A stretch of DNA of 64,000 bases from Dillenia suffruticosa (taxonomy: Eukaryota; Streptophyta; Magnoliopsida; Dilleniales; Dilleniaceae), in assembly GCA_033439265.1 (NCBI GenBank), contig JAVTVX010000010.1, positions 4,278,001 through 4,342,000 of the forward strand, given 5' to 3'. Shown here piece after piece: positions 1 to 13,409 of this stretch (the first letter of the stretch is position 1; every line of letters begins with the position of its first letter). A program made the position numbers and the translations under genes. The notes below the pieces were generated by a model. That model saw only the letters and a list, made by a program, of their open reading frames with translations, had not been told where the DNA came from and did not search any database.

Positions 1-1384
1 ATCTAATTAACATTTTTTCTTTCAAAAACAATGATCCAAGACCGCAAAAATGTATAAGAACTGCAACATTTTCCCCACTGAGTACAAATAGTAGGCATGT
101 GTAGGCTACTTTTCAGGAAGGGATAACAATTAGAAAGTGGGACAGGATTTTGCATCTAGAATAGACAATAATATGTTTTAAAAAATAAAAGATCAATTCT
201 GAGGGAAGTGTCTAGACCAGAAAAGCCAAAAACAGGGGCCATAGCAAGTAACACCAGAATGCCATTGTCTCCGTACCAGAAAGTGAGCTTCAATGCCAGT
301 TAATGACAACCACATAACTCAACTCAACTAAGTCTTTATCACAACTTTGTTGGGGTCGACACCAGCTTTTCAACCAAGTGTGAGGACCAAATCTAAGAAT
401 CAATAGTTCCTCTCATACTAGGCCGAATAAATTTTTAAGCAACTAAATCTAACATAAAAAATTTAAAAAGAACGGTAAAAGGGACAAACACACGTGGAGT
501 TGAAGAGATTCCATGCATCTTAAATAGCAGTAGTTTTGTCAGCAACAAGATCTACTGCTTCATTACAGAATCTAGAATGAGGAAAATTTATCAGATTTAT
601 ATACTGCAACCCTGATGCACTTATATATGCAATTTTATAAACACAGTAAAGTGCCTTAGCATTATAAAGTGAAAAACAAAAAAAGGACCTACTTCACTTC
701 TTCTGTTGTTTATAAAACATTGCCTATGAGATTAGTCAGCATTTGCTATGCTCACTTCCTATTAGCTACCACTTCTTGATTTTCTAAGCAACTTTCTTCT
801 TGAAGCCTTTGAGGTATTAACCTTTCTAAGATGGTTCAATCTCAAAAAATCCTGATAATACCTATTCAACTTCAAAGAAGAAATCGATGGAGGAAAAGAT
901 ACTTTTATTTGTTTCTGTTACATTTTGTGTAATCTTTAGAACAGCCTCATTTGTCTCTAAACTTTCTGGCATGAAGCATTTGGCATTGGACAAAATGATG
1001 TTAAATAGAGAATTTTTAAGAGTTTTATCATTTAAGGCACGCTTAACTAGATATTTAATTTTCTTTATGTTTCTTCTTTGTTCGTTGCTTCTGCCCTTAA
1101 TTATTGTTTGTTTTGGTTAATCAGAAACATACATAGTTTTGCCCCTCAACTTCCAAACCCTGCCTCCATAATCACAAACTTTCTCTTGGCACTTAAATGT
1201 TAGAGTTTGTTGCCACCAGAAAGTAGACATGCTTAAATGGCCAAGCTATTTCAGTCTTGGCTCATGATAAAATTAATCGTAGGGTGCATTCATCAGAGGC
1301 TCTCCCTTCAGAGTAACTAGTTTTGAAATGCTACTATCTGAAGCAATGAAACTACCAGAAAATGGGAAGCAGACAATGACATAC
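1..1384. other. Non-coding flank, presumably intron of the CMK gene
   Basis: No exon of the CMK gene could be found here, although its frame is still open at the splice donor at 1384. This stretch is therefore probably the beginning of a long intron, with the remaining 3' exons beyond the left edge. A 77-codon plus-strand frame at 887-1120 is hydrophobic and resembles no family I know. Confidence 0.5.
315..360. repeat. Dispersed plant repeat-like motif
   Basis: The stretch reads CTCAACTCAACTAAG, then GTTGGGGTCGAC. I recall close relatives of this phrase scattered in many plant genomes. No ends or target-site duplication are visible, so the element class is open. Confidence 0.25.
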
Positions 1385-2813
1385 CTCACCTCGACCTGTA
1401 CAGTAGGCTGCGCCATGTGAGAAAAAGAATGGAACATCAGAACCAATCTCACTTGACCATTCTAGTAAATCCTTCTCACTGGCCACACAACTGTTAAATT
1501 GATTTGCTGCCCAAAGGGCAGTGGCAGCATTGCTACTACCCCCACCAAGCCCCGCTCCAGTAGGCACCTTTTTATCAAGATGAATCTGTGGAGCAAGAAA
1601 GCATTACACACCCATACCCTCAAAACATCTAATAATAGAAACTTAAAAAGATCTTCTGTAGTGAATTTCTAAGCCAATAATAAACAGGTCCTTACCCAAA
1701 AGTGGTTGTCACAACCAGTCTTTTTCCTGTAAAGGTTAAGGGCTTTGATAATCTGCAGAAGGAATGCAAATACATAAGCTTCATGTACTCAAGCGACCAT
1801 GGACTAAAGACATAGGAGACATCCGTAAGAACATATATTGCTTACTAAATTCCTATCGTCAAGAGGTACTCCAGGAACATTAGTTGACAGGTGGTCTTTC
1901 TCCTTTGACGGAGACAAAGAAAATTTAATTTGATCTCCCAGACTTATCACCTGAAAGCATAATGGGATTACAAGCGCATCTTCCAGAACCACCACTGAGC
2001 CAAACAAACAAAATGGTAGAGGCAAATTGCAAAATCATAGCTATTATTACATGCAAAGACAAATAATTTGAGTATCCTATCAACCATGTGAAAAACATAA
2101 ATCAACAAAGCAAAGCTCAATATGAGTCATCCAGCCAGCATGGATGACTCACACTAATTTGATGGACACACTATCCTTTCTCTTCGAGCTACTTCCATAT
2201 TTCCCAAGAGGAAAAAAAAATGGTGCAATAAGCTTACATGAAAAAGAGATGCCAAGTCATGAAACCCATCTTCCCTTTTGCTGGTTATTCTCAAAAACAC
2301 ATTAATCTGCACATGCATAATCAATATTTGAGAAAAGGGAAAAGAGTAAGAAAGAGATGCCCAAAAATTAAAAAAAATCCAAGAGAAGGCAGGAAACTGA
2401 TGATCACCTTACAAGGAGAAAAGAGTGTGAGCCTATTAAGTCCAGCTTCCCTATCCACTTCGTCTGCTAACTTGTTAATCCTTTCCTCAGGGTCAAACAC
2501 TATCTATATAAACACCCCAACGAATAATAAACGATTTCAGTTCTACTTACAGAACCAACACAGAAAATAAATAAATAATTAACAATTATAAAAAGATTTG
2601 ATTAACCTCCACTTGCTTTCCGGTCTTCTTCGTAATCGAATGAATGGCTCTGACAAAAGGGGCTCTTCGAAAGTGAGGGACTGGCTTAGTAGACCAAGAA
2701 CCATGGGTCCCGAATAAGCATGAACCTCTTCTTCCGAATGAATTGGAAGATGGGTATCTTCCATTGCAGGAGGGAAGAGGCTGTGTCGAGAGGAATTTGC
2801 AGGAGGAAGCCAT
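1385..2813 (-). CDS. CMK: 4-diphosphocytidyl-2-C-methyl-D-erythritol kinase (CMK/IspE), 3'-truncated by window
   Basis: The product phosphorylates CDP-methylerythritol in the plastid MEP pathway for isoprenoid precursors. Six exons are read on the minus strand: 2813-2607, 2503-2408, 2306-2238, 1950-1846, 1752-1696 and 1585-1385. Every one is a whole number of codons and is flanked by GT and AG. Together they give 245 residues that agree with the plant family throughout, for example KINVFLRIT, LASLFHVISLGD, LNLYRKKTG and the GHMP-kinase loop PTGAGLGGGSSNAA near residues 186-199. The first ATG is at 2813; an in-frame TTG at 2867 lies further upstream but is not needed. Residues 1 to about 60 are rich in serine and arginine, as in a transit peptide. 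The usual plant protein has nearly 400 residues, so the C-terminal third lies beyond the left edge. Confidence 0.95.
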
Positions 2814-3394
2814 TCTTGCTTTATTAACAAGGAGAAGAAGAAGGATCAGTAGTTGATGAGAACCCAATTAGCTTCTTAGTTAATTTTTAGATTCAAAATT
2901 TTGGAAGTCAAAGAGGAGGAATCAATCGCTTGCAGATGTTTTTACGAGTCTGATTTGTCGTTATGGTCAAATTTGGTGGTCGTGTGGCTGGCGGCCTGCG
3001 CTCGCCATTTTTTATTTTTTAATTCTATCCCGTGTGAAATGCTTGCAGATTTACCATTAATAAACTCTCCCCCCGATAAATAAAATATTTAATATATAAT
3101 ATATCCATCGGATAAGATTACATATTTAAAATAATATTTCTTAATGCAATTTATAAATAACATAATCATTTCCAAAATTCAAATTTATTATATTAAATAA
3201 TAAAAAATATCATAAAATTTTCGGATTACCTACACTTTTCATTTCTATTTTTATTTTAAAAGAAATAAACAATTTTCTTTTTATTTTTAAATGGATGATC
3301 TCTTCAATATTCGGATTTATTTGAGTACAATACACGATTTATATGCATTTCCATCCAAATTCAATCAATTTGGAATATATTACAAGTAATTAAG
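2814..3394. other. CMK 5' UTR/promoter, then AT-rich spacer
   Basis: The upstream region of CMK. From about 3080 it becomes AT-rich with no open frame. I see no clear TATA box or other gene. Confidence 0.4.
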
Positions 3395-4909
3395 AAATTT
3401 AAGAGACAAAATAAGTAATATAAGATTTAGGGGACCCAAAGTGAGGGGTCATGGCTTTTTTTTTCCGGTGGAGGAGGGGTTGATGGTCGGATTTTTAGAT
3501 TGATTTAAAGTCATGTACATGTTAAATAGAATAATTTAATGAGCGCTTTCCTTATACTATTCCTAGACTTCTACCATTTCTAGAGTTTGTTATTGAATGA
3601 TACTGTTATAATATATTATGTATTAAAATCAAATTAATTATTGATTTGATTTGAAAATATTCGACTTTCTTTATTTATATATATTATATTTTCATATTTA
3701 TGATAATAAATTTGTTATATATACTCGACATATTGTGATAATTTATTGAATAATAAAATATTAGATTTTGTATTATTATTATTGCTATATTAGAATACAT
3801 TATATATCAAAATCAAATCAATTATTAATTTGATTTTGAGAACCTGACTTTTTTACTTTAATATTTTCATATTTATAATATTATATTTATATTATTTACC
3901 ATATTTAACATAGTATCATAATCATGTTTAATTATCATTAATATGACATTAGAGCTGTAATCAGATCCAGCACAAGAGATATATTCAACTATTTTCAATA
4001 TTAGTTATAGTCAGAATTCAAGACAACCATTCATACGTCTGCACGTGTTTCTAAAAAACCCTAATCCATTCTAAAAAAAATCGTCTCTTCAAGATTGCAA
4101 AAACATTCTAAGGATTTTAGGTTCTTTATTCAATTTTTTTTATTCAAATAATTTTTATTATACCATATTGAATTTAACAGGGAATATTAGAATGTATTAT
4201 GTATTAAAATTAAATCGGAAATTTAAGAGACAAAATAAGTAATAAAAGATTTAGGGGACCCAAAGTGAGGGGTCATGGCTTTTTTTTTCCCCGGTGGAGG
4301 AGGGGTTGATGGCCGGGTTTTTAGATTGATTTAAAGTCATGTAAATGTTAGATAGAATAATTTAATGAGCATTTTCCTTCTACCATTCCTAGACTTCTGT
4401 CATTTCTAGAGTTTGTTATTGATCAATATTATTAAAATATATTATATATTAAAATCAAATCAATTATCGATTTGATTTTGAGAATATTCAACTTTTTTAT
4501 TTTTATATTTATAATATTATATTTTCATATTTATGATAATAAATTTTTTATATATACACGACATATTGTGATAATTTATTGAAATAATAAAATATTATAT
4601 TTTGTATTATTATTATTATTATATTAGAATATATTATATATCAAAGTCAAATCAATTATTAATTTGATTTTAAAAACACCTGACTTTTTTACTTTAATAT
4701 TTTTATATTTATAATATTATATTTATATTGTTTATCATATTTAACATGATATCATAATCATGTTCAATTATTATTAATATGACATTAGAGTTGCAGTCAG
4801 ATTCAGCACAAGAGATATTTTTAACTATTGTCAATATTAGTTATAGTCAAAATTCAAGACAATCATTCATACTTCTGCACATGTCTCCAGAAAACCCTAA
4901 TCCATTCTG

Positions 4910-4942
<33 letters not shown>

Positions 4943-5066
4943 CTACTCTTCAAGATTGCCAAAACATTCTAAGGATTTTAGGTTCTTTATTCAATTTTTC
5001 TATTTAAATAATTTTTATTATACCATATTGAATTTGAGAGGGAATATTAGAATATATCATATATTA
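3395..5066. repeat. Tandem duplication of an AT-rich unit of about 824 bp
   Basis: Unit 1 (3395-4218) and unit 2 (4219 to about 5066) start with the same AAATTTAAGAGACAAAATAA and match along their length, including the phrases GGGGACCCAAAGTGAGGGG and AACCCTAATCCATTCT. Unit 2 has gained a run of about 30 A near 4910-4940. Inside each unit a near-palindrome around ATCAAATCAATTATTGATTT recurs, and it appears again near 5070 and 5225. Phrases such as ATGACATTAGAGCTG resemble a decayed methionine-tRNA primer site, so the unit may derive from LTR-retrotransposon ends. No coding frame survives. Confidence 0.8.
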
Positions 5067-5543
5067 AAATTAAATCAATTATTAATTTAATTTTGAGAAA
5101 TATTTGATTTTTTATTTTTTATATTTTTATATTTGTAATAACGAATTTTCTATATAAATTTAATTTACTATAATAATTTATTGAAACAAAAGTATATTAG
5201 ATTTTATATTTTTATTATTGTTTATTGATTTGATTTTAATATATAATATATTTTGACGGGTAAAATTCCGAATGAAAATCCTCCCGTTGAATTTCCGTAG
5301 GGAATGGGAATAAGTAAAGTTTTTATTTTTTTAATATGGTTTTTTTGCCTTAACAATTCCGGGATTAGTTTAGTGAAGATTCATTTTTTTTAATTACATA
5401 ATTTTCTCATAATTCATATTTTGTATTATTTATAATAAATTTTAAATAGCACAATAGTTCAACTTGTGACTTAATGGTTGGACCATTGACCCATTGAGGG
5501 CCCAATTTCACTCAAAGTTTAATAACTAGGTTGCACGTTTTAT

Positions 5544-5632
5544 TTTTTTTTTTCAGTTACACAAGAATTCAAACCCTGAATCTTAGAGTTGGGGGAGGGG
5601 GATTGTGACCACCAGACTATCCCCTTGGGGAC
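5544..5632 (-). mobile_element. tRNA-derived SINE with 16-bp TSD
   Basis: Read on the minus strand it starts GTCCCCAAGGGGATAGTCTG, contains a box A-like TAGTCTGGTGG and a box B-like GGTTTGAATTC, and ends in poly(A). It is flanked by near-identical direct repeats of 16 bp at 5528-5543 and 5633-5648 (AGGTTGCACGTTTTAT against AGGTTACACGTTTTAT; the first base of the poly-T run is shared). A relative lies at 15388-15477 on the other strand. The element is only about 90 bp, very short for a SINE. Confidence 0.75.
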
Positions 5633-5648
5633 AGGTTACACGTTTTAT

Positions 5649-6956
5649 GAGACATATGGAGAGGGTCGAGAGACTTTACTTCCATTATTCAAATTTAATT
5701 TCAATGCATTGCATGTGAATAACTACACATGTTGAAGGTTTTGAATCGAATTAAAATCGGTGATTTTGGTTTGAGCAAAGAGAATTAAAATCGAGATAAT
5801 TATTTTTGTTCTGGTTTCAAAAACATATTAATTCGATTCTAGTTTTGAAGTAGAATGGTTTTGGTTTTAATTCAATTCTTAATTTGGATCTAATTTTTAT
5901 GGTTCTTATACGATATTTTATGTTTTTATAATTTTTTATGATTTTCATTAGTGTTTATGGTTTTTTAAAATTGAGTATTTTATTTTAGTTCTAACATACT
6001 TTAAATTCATGTCCTAATTTCACCCAAAAAAAAATTCATATCCTCGTTCTACATATCAAGAACTGGAATTGAACCAATAGTTTGAAGGTTTCTTTCAGAA
6101 ACAGACTAAAATCATTTTCATAATTTTAATTCAATTCTTTAATTCCGTTTCGGTTTAGATTCATAATCATAAATTTTGGCATGCGTATGCATAACATGAT
6201 TTTAGAGTAAAAGTGATATTTAAATGAGATTTATAAGAGGTATTAAAAAGAATTTGAAACCACACTAATTTGAACTTTCTTGCATGATTTTGAGTTGGGC
6301 AAAGCTAAGTAAAAAATAAAGAGTATATTAGTTGTGAGGGTTTTAAATTATACATAAATTAACAAATAAGGTTCTGAATTTAAAAAAAAAACTATATATA
6401 AAGTTTTAAATTTTAATTTTATGAGATATAAGGTCAGGGCCTTAAAGACGTTAACATCCATTAGGGACTTAATAGAAATTTTAATAGCAGTTTAGTTTTT
6501 GCCAATAGCATGGTTGCGTTGCTATTCATATCCGTTCATAATTTTTTCAATAGTAAAATTAAAGAGAAAAAAGTACATCTAATTATGGAGTACTTCCATA
6601 TTAAGATATGAAAAAACAAAACCCAAAAATAAAAAAGGAATAAAAAGAAATAATGCTGTTTAAAAGAAGGATCGAAAGGGAAGTCAATGGTCACTAACCA
6701 CCAATACAATTCAACCCGTCAATGGTCACGTATACTAATACAACCAAATGACATAAATCAAAACGTAGATGTGCAATATGAAAATTATATGCAATAGATC
6801 TTTAATATATCTACTTTCAACTAGTTTACCTTAAACCGAAATGAGATCAGTTATACTTAATATCATCGTGTGATAAAAAAAAAAGTAAATCTTTATTTCT
6901 ACAAAAAATAATCCTTATACACAATTGAAAAATGTCTATACAAAATGAAAAAAAAA
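5649..6956. other. AT-rich intergenic DNA, nothing recognised
   Basis: No coding frame or RNA gene was recognised. The left part may belong to unrelated decayed repeats. The right end is probably the 3' LTR of the adjacent copia relic. Confidence 0.4.
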
Positions 6957-9900
6957 AAAGTACAAACTCCCACTAAAACTGTATATTTTCAAGTGATATG
7001 ACACACATACAAGTAGTGTACTAAAACATTTTGGGTGGCACTCCCTTAGTATGCGGATTCGCAATCATAAAATTTATCCTAATGTATTCTATAGATAATT
7101 CTCCACTCTAAATACTTTTTTTAACAACCAGAAACTTGAGATCTATATGTTTCGACTTTGTTGAATTCCTATTGTTATTAGAGTAAAGAAATGTTAATTT
7201 GTTGTCATAAAATAATTTGAGTTGTCGCTTAAAATGATTTACTATGTGTAGTCATGCAATGAAATTTAGTAACCACACCCCATGATTGGATGTCTCGTAG
7301 CATGCTACTATGAATTCTGCTGCTACGCTAAAAAAGGCTATAAGTAGTTGTTTAACACTCTTCTAAGAGATGACACCTCTGGAAAACAGATAGATGTAAC
7401 CTTGAAGTCAAACTTTATATTGTCTTGGCATCTCGTAAAGTCAAAATCAATATACCCAATGATCTCAAGTTGGTGTGACGTCCTATATGCAAACATGTAC
7501 TCTCGTGTTCTTTGTAAATATTTGAATACCTTTTTAACTGCTCTCCAGTGATCTATTCCTAGGTTACTTAAGTACTTAGCCAATATTTTGATAATATATG
7601 AAATATCTGATGCGTACAAATCTAGACATATATCTGACTTCCCACTATTGATGCATATGAAATCTTCTCTACTTCCCTTTGTTCAAGATCATTCTTGGGG
7701 TATTGGTTAAAACTAAACTTATCTCCCTTACGTGTCATATTTTTGTAAAACTATTTCGATATAACTCTTTTGTGATAATTCAAGAATTCACCAAGAGTGA
7801 TCTTGGTGAATTTGGATCCTTAATACAAAATAGTCATCACTAAGATCTTTCATTGCAAGATATTCAATTAGAAATCTCTTGGTTTCATGCACTAGACCTA
7901 TATCATTATTGGCAAATAATATGTCATCAACGTATAAAACCAAGAAAATATATCTGCTCTTATAGAACTTATGGTATATACAATTATCAAACAAATTCAG
8001 CTCACAACTAAATGAGATAATAATTTAATGAAATTTAAAATACCACTAGCACGATGTCTAACTAAACCCAGAGATGGATTTTTTAAGTTTGCAAACCATT
8101 TCCTTTAAGTTTTCTAACTCAAAGTTCAATGGTTATATCATATAAATCGTTTCATTAATATCGCCATTGAGAAACACCATCTTTACATCAATCTAATATA
8201 ACTCAAGATTAAGGTGTGCTACTAATACCATTATAATTCTTAAAGAATCTTTCAGAAAAATTAGATAAAAAATTCTCTTTATAATCGATACATTCTCTTT
8301 GTGTAAAGTGTTATACGACAAAACGAACTTTATACTTTTACACATTGTCCTTTGAATCCGCATTAGTTTTGAAAGTCTATTTATAACCAATAAGCTTTGC
8401 ACCTTCTGGTTATATGTCATTGTTATGCATGGACTCTACATTTTTTCATAGCATCTATCCACTTTTGAGAGCCTAAACTTTTCATAGCCCGACAAAAGTT
8501 GATTAGATTATTTTCCATTATTCTAATGTCTACCTCATGTTTTTGAAAGAAAGCAATGTAATCGTCTAGCATTGCATTTCTTCTGAATCTCGTGAATCTA
8601 CTTAACAAAATAGATTCTAGAGGTGGTTGGGTTTATTTTTCAAATCATTCTGGTGGAACAATTTCTTATTTGGAGATTCTTTAACATTGTTTTGATCTGT
8701 TGTGTTTTGGATGCTATCAGGGGAATCTTGAATAGAACTTAAGATATCTACGAGAATATCAATATATTTTTCTTTAAAAGTAATTTACAGACTGTATTTC
8801 ATCCCCACAACTCAATATCTTAAATATATTTTTATTTGTAAGATCATAAAATTTATATCGTTTAGATTTTTTAGAATACTTTATAAAATAGTAACTCACC
8901 ATTCTAGTATCCAATTTTTTTCATTAGGTTGAAAAGGCCTTGTCTCATTTTGACATACCCGTACGTGCAAATGCTTTAAACTATGGCATCTGCCAATCTA
9001 AAACTCATAGGAGGTTTTAGTAGTTATTTTAGTAGGAATTTTGTTAAAAATCTATGTTACAATATTAATTACTTCCCTCGGAGTAATTCAAATAAAATGA
9101 AATGATAAATTATATTTCTTACCATATCTTGAAAATTCTTATTTCGTCTTTCAGTAATACCATTCATAACAGATAACTTAGGCAAAGTGTATTGTGGAAT
9201 GATACCGTATTTCTCTAGGAAAAGAGCAAACAGTCCCGGTATTGTTCACCTAAATTATCATTTCTACCATAATACTCTACACCTCGATCAGATCTAACAC
9301 GATTAATCTTTTTATTGAGTTGGTTTTCAACTTCAGTTTTATAAATGAACATGTCCAAAAACTGACTTATATATAAGAAGATATATATAGTCATATCTGA
9401 AATAATGTTCTATGAATGTAATAAAATATTGTTGACCATTATAATGTTCTATGAATGTAATGAAATATTGTTAACCATTATAAGAAATTTAAGGAAATGG
9501 TAGTTCTTAAAAGTCTGAAATCCCATTATTTTAAATCTCCTTTTATTGATTTGTTTATCCTTTATATAATTAACACAAATATCAAGATTTGTGAAATTAA
9601 AGGTGTCAAGAAATTTTAGGACACAAGTCTCTCTATTATCTTCCTAGAGATATGATCCAGTTTATGTCATAATAAAAAAAAAATTTCTCATCGGTTAATT
9701 TGACTTTTAAACTTCAACCGTTAGTTTTCATAGATTCATTAAATGAACCAACAAGATCAATGAGAAAAAAATTATAGTATTCTGATAAAGAACTGAAACC
9801 AACCAATTTAGAATCAAAAAATTAACTAATTTTTCTATTTAAAAAAAACAAAAAAAAAACCAAATTTATCCAATACAAAAATGAAATTAAATTATTTCTA

Positions 9901-10410
9901 AAAGATGGAACAATGAAAGTTTCATGTAAATTCAAATTGAAATCGATTTTTAATAATAATTTAAATCGCCATATCACTTCAACTGGAACTGTATTGTTAC
10001 ATAAATGTATCTTTTACCATCAGTTGGCAGACAATTTAGGCAACTCTTCATAAACACTCTGATGTGAGTTGTCACAGTGAAATCTAGCCACAAAGTATGT
10101 CTTGATATCGAAATTAAATTAATCTCAAAATAAACGAAACTAAGAAACATATATTTCTTAACACACCAAGTATGATAGTTAGTATATTCCTTTTTCTTGT
10201 ACCTTTTGATGCCATTGAAGAAACAACCTTTCTTTCCCGATTCACCCGGTGTCTTATATTGCTTTTTTTGGGGTGCCATACTTGCAGCATCCTCATCCTA
10301 CCTTTTTTTTTCCATTCATTTTGCCATTTGTGGTTAAGTGAATACTTTCTATCTTATCTTGTTTCAATATTTTATCTTCCTGGATATAGTGCGAAATGAG
10401 GTTATTCAGA
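6957..10410 (-). pseudogene. Decayed Ty1/copia retrotransposon (Tnt1-like gag-pol)
   Basis: Read on the minus strand, the fragments are in the order of a copia polyprotein. A gag tail and relic zinc knuckle come first (about 10400-10150), then a protease region near 10080 (TVTTHIRVFMKSC). Integrase pieces follow near 9300 (RVRSDRGVEYYGR) and 9150 (NGITERRN), then reverse transcriptase with YVDDILFANN (7788-7994), and a final RT/RNase H part with the segment YLSNLGIDHWRAVKK (7338-7619). A polypurine-like AGTGGGAGT lies at about 6964-6972. Many stops and frameshifts interrupt it, and no LTR pair or TSD was identified. The 5' end is cut at about 10410. Confidence 0.88.
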
Positions 10411-11012
10411 GACCGATTCTTTTTTTTAGTAATTGTTATTCAATTTGAACCATAGTTATCAAAATCGGACTGGATCGTAATTCAATCGTAGTCAAACTGG
10501 TGTTGGAAGAAAAAAACGATTCAGTTTAAATTAAATATCATTTAAGTAATTAAACCGCAAATCAATATGATTCAACCATTATTAAGTCACTCCTCGTGGT
10601 TGGATCACAGCTATTTTATCATGTAGCTTTGTTGGGAAAGTATTGTGCTCATTTCCTTTTTTCCTTCATTGATACACTTCTCTCTTCTTGTTCTCTCTAT
10701 ACCCATTTGATGTAGAATAAAAATGTCATATGTCTTCTTGTTTTCTCTATAATCTATATACATCTGATACGAGATAAAAATATTTTGATATTTTATTCAA
10801 TTGGGCTAGACAATATTAGAGTTCAAAACTTTTTCAAAAATTTTATCATGCAACTTATATTATACCAAAAATGTAATCTTTGTGCTTATTTCATGAAAAT
10901 TTCCCCTTTGTTTTTCCAATCCAAAATTTTTAAATTTTAAATTTTAAATTTTTTTGGTGTTGAATGCCCTTGGATCCCTCAGTTATGGGTACCAGAGCAT
11001 TTACACTTACCC
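10411..11012. other. Intergenic repeat-like DNA
   Basis: Contains ACCATAGTTATCAAAATCGG at about 10449, a phrase of a type common in decayed plant transposons, then AT-rich sequence. No gene was recognised. Confidence 0.3.
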
Positions 11013-11234
11013 GATCACTTACACTTACTGGTTCCTTGCTCTCCTCCTCTCGGTGGTTGCTACCTCTCATATATTTTTTTCATTTGTCTCTCGGTACATC
11101 CATGACCTTATAAATGGTTACCGGATCACTATCACTTACTGGTTCCTTGCTCTACTCCTCTCGGTGGTTGCCACCTCTCGTATTTTTTTTCACTTGTCTC
11201 TCAATACATCCATTGCCTTGCAAGTGGTTCTCAG
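11013..11234. repeat. Two tandem copies of a 111-bp unit
   Basis: GATCAC followed by CACTTACTGGTTCCTTGCTC starts at 11013 and again at 11124, and the copies stay in register to the end (CGGTGG at 11051 and 11162). The period is a multiple of three, so a 143-codon frame at 10954-11385 crosses both copies. It is hydrophobic and lacks any family signature, so I do not call it a gene. Confidence 0.85.
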
Positions 11235-11399
11235 TACAACAATTGTAAACCTTCTCAACATATTTTTTATCAACATAACTCTTGGTACACTTTCCCCCTA
11301 CCTTATCGGTCTGTGTGAACACTTTGTAAATTTGCTTTTGGTTGACCATGCACCACTTCTCTATGATTCCTTATTAAACTTGTAAATATGGAGATTTGA

Positions 11400-13409
11400 T
11401 TCTTAGCTCTTCACTTCCTTCGAAGAACTTTTGACCACCATGACGCTCAAACCCTTTAGTTATATGATATACAAATTATAATATATTCTATATTTTATAA
11501 CATTTCATATTTATGTTACTTCTAATTTATTTTCTATAAATTCCAACTTATTTTACTCATCATCAAACACCTATTCTCGATAGAACATAAGTTCAAGTAC
11601 TTGAGTGAAAAAGGTTGAGTTTCCCAATAACCCAATAGGACACGTGGGACACATGTACAATTTAGGAGTGTGAAAGGGTCACTAAACAAATATTGGAAAA
11701 TGAGTTTGAAGATAGAAAGAGAAATGAAATTCTAGAACTCACGAGATCCAAACATTTCATTTCACATTCTAAACTATTATTCTCTCTTCTTACAAACTTA
11801 ATTAATTCACCACCAAATCTCAAAATCAAATATTCCAAATTACTCTTCCAACTATCAAAAATTATATTCTAATCTTGATTTTGAAAAAGGGTTTGAAGAT
11901 CTAGTGCTGTCATAAAAATGGGAGAGTCAAGGGTTTTGGTATAACCCAAACTCGAAGAACTCTTTGGGGACAAAATCAAAATATTATAATCTTTTTACCC
12001 CAATCCTTAGTTTGTTTAACTATTTGTTCACTTGGATTTGGAGGATTTTAAGTCACGATAAGTGAGAAAAAAATTAGGTTTTAAATGTTAGGATTTATAG
12101 GTTCATTTAGATTGAATTATATTCATAATTTTGGTTATCTGATGATATCACTTAAAGGTTGAATAAAACCAATCGAAACAAAACTCTTGCTGTTGAGATA
12201 TTTGTGAGTGACGACTCCCTCTAAAACTGTGAATGGATGAATTGTTGTATTTGTGAATGAGAAAATGTTTTCCTTATTTTTTTTAAAATAATTTTATTGA
12301 ATATGGATTTATATAATATTTTGTGAATGTGGAGTGTCTCTTGAAATTATGATGATATTAAGTTATGAAAATTTATACACTTACAAATATATCTTGTGCC
12401 ATGTTAAAATTTCTGCTGGATATTACCATTGAATTCATGAATTGAGATTTTTATTGATTTTCTATAGCAAATGAAATGTTGTTTGTGAAATGGTGTATGT
12501 TTGGGATGTGAGCACCTATGGATATGTGATGACTAGTCTAAACTTCCATGGACCGAATCAGGGTGGTGTGGAGAGCTTGCTAGACTTGAAGGCGTAGGCG
12601 CGGTAGAGAGATGCCTCCTAAATTCCTATCGGACTAACTTGGTTGCACCATCTCGAAAGTTCTAAGTTAACGCTAAGGTTGAAAGTTGACATTTATGATT
12701 AGTACTGATTGAAAACTTCTTGACGGTTTCACCATTAGTCTAGGCTAAACCTTTGCTGGAAGGATTTTAAGGTAAAATTTCTAGATTTTGAGGTAAAATC
12801 TCTTGATTTTTAAAAACGAGTGTATATTTAACGCTTATTATATTTTAAGGAAATCTTGACGTTTGTTGAAAAATGTTTTGATGACTACATTATATTTTTG
12901 TTGAATCAGAAATGTGATTTTCAAATTATTGTTTAATACTTCCACACTCATCACTCATTTTCTTACATAAATATATCATTGCATTTTACTCACTAAATAT
13001 TTTTATATTCACTCATTTGTTTCTATTATTTTCGAAGGAAGTGTGAAGATAGAAATCACTCTACTATTAGCTAGATCCGGTCGAGAAAAGAGATGTCTGG
13101 AACCAACTCTTGGTATTGGTTCTTCTTAATTGTTGATTTTGAGGCATGAAGACGGATCCATTGGAGGACATTTTAAAGTTGAAACTTTTTATATAATATA
13201 TTATACTTATGTACTTTTCTAAAGTTGAACATTATATTTACAAATTATATTTTGAAATGTTAAATATTTATGTGTTTTACATGTTTTGGATTTTGAAAAT
13301 AGTATCATCATAGCGTTGCGTTATCTTGGGATGCATGCTGGCGACTACACGTATTTCTAGATGACGTGATAGTAGTCATGTGTTCGGACCCGAGGGTCAG
13401 GGCATGACA
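11400..13409 (+). mobile_element. Decayed LTR-like stretch, probably Ty3/gypsy
   Basis: The stretch ends with ACCCGAGGGTCAGGGCATGACA, close to the 3' end typical of long gypsy LTRs, and has the ACTCAC-rich segment usual before it (12945-13020). It resembles in style, not in sequence, the better supported solo LTR at 35707-38732. I found neither a matching 5' TG end nor a TSD. Confidence 0.35.

Noticed and set aside
10954..11385. 143-codon hydrophobic frame
   Set aside because: Its length comes from a tandem duplication whose period is divisible by three; no family signature, no nearby promoter or splice evidence.
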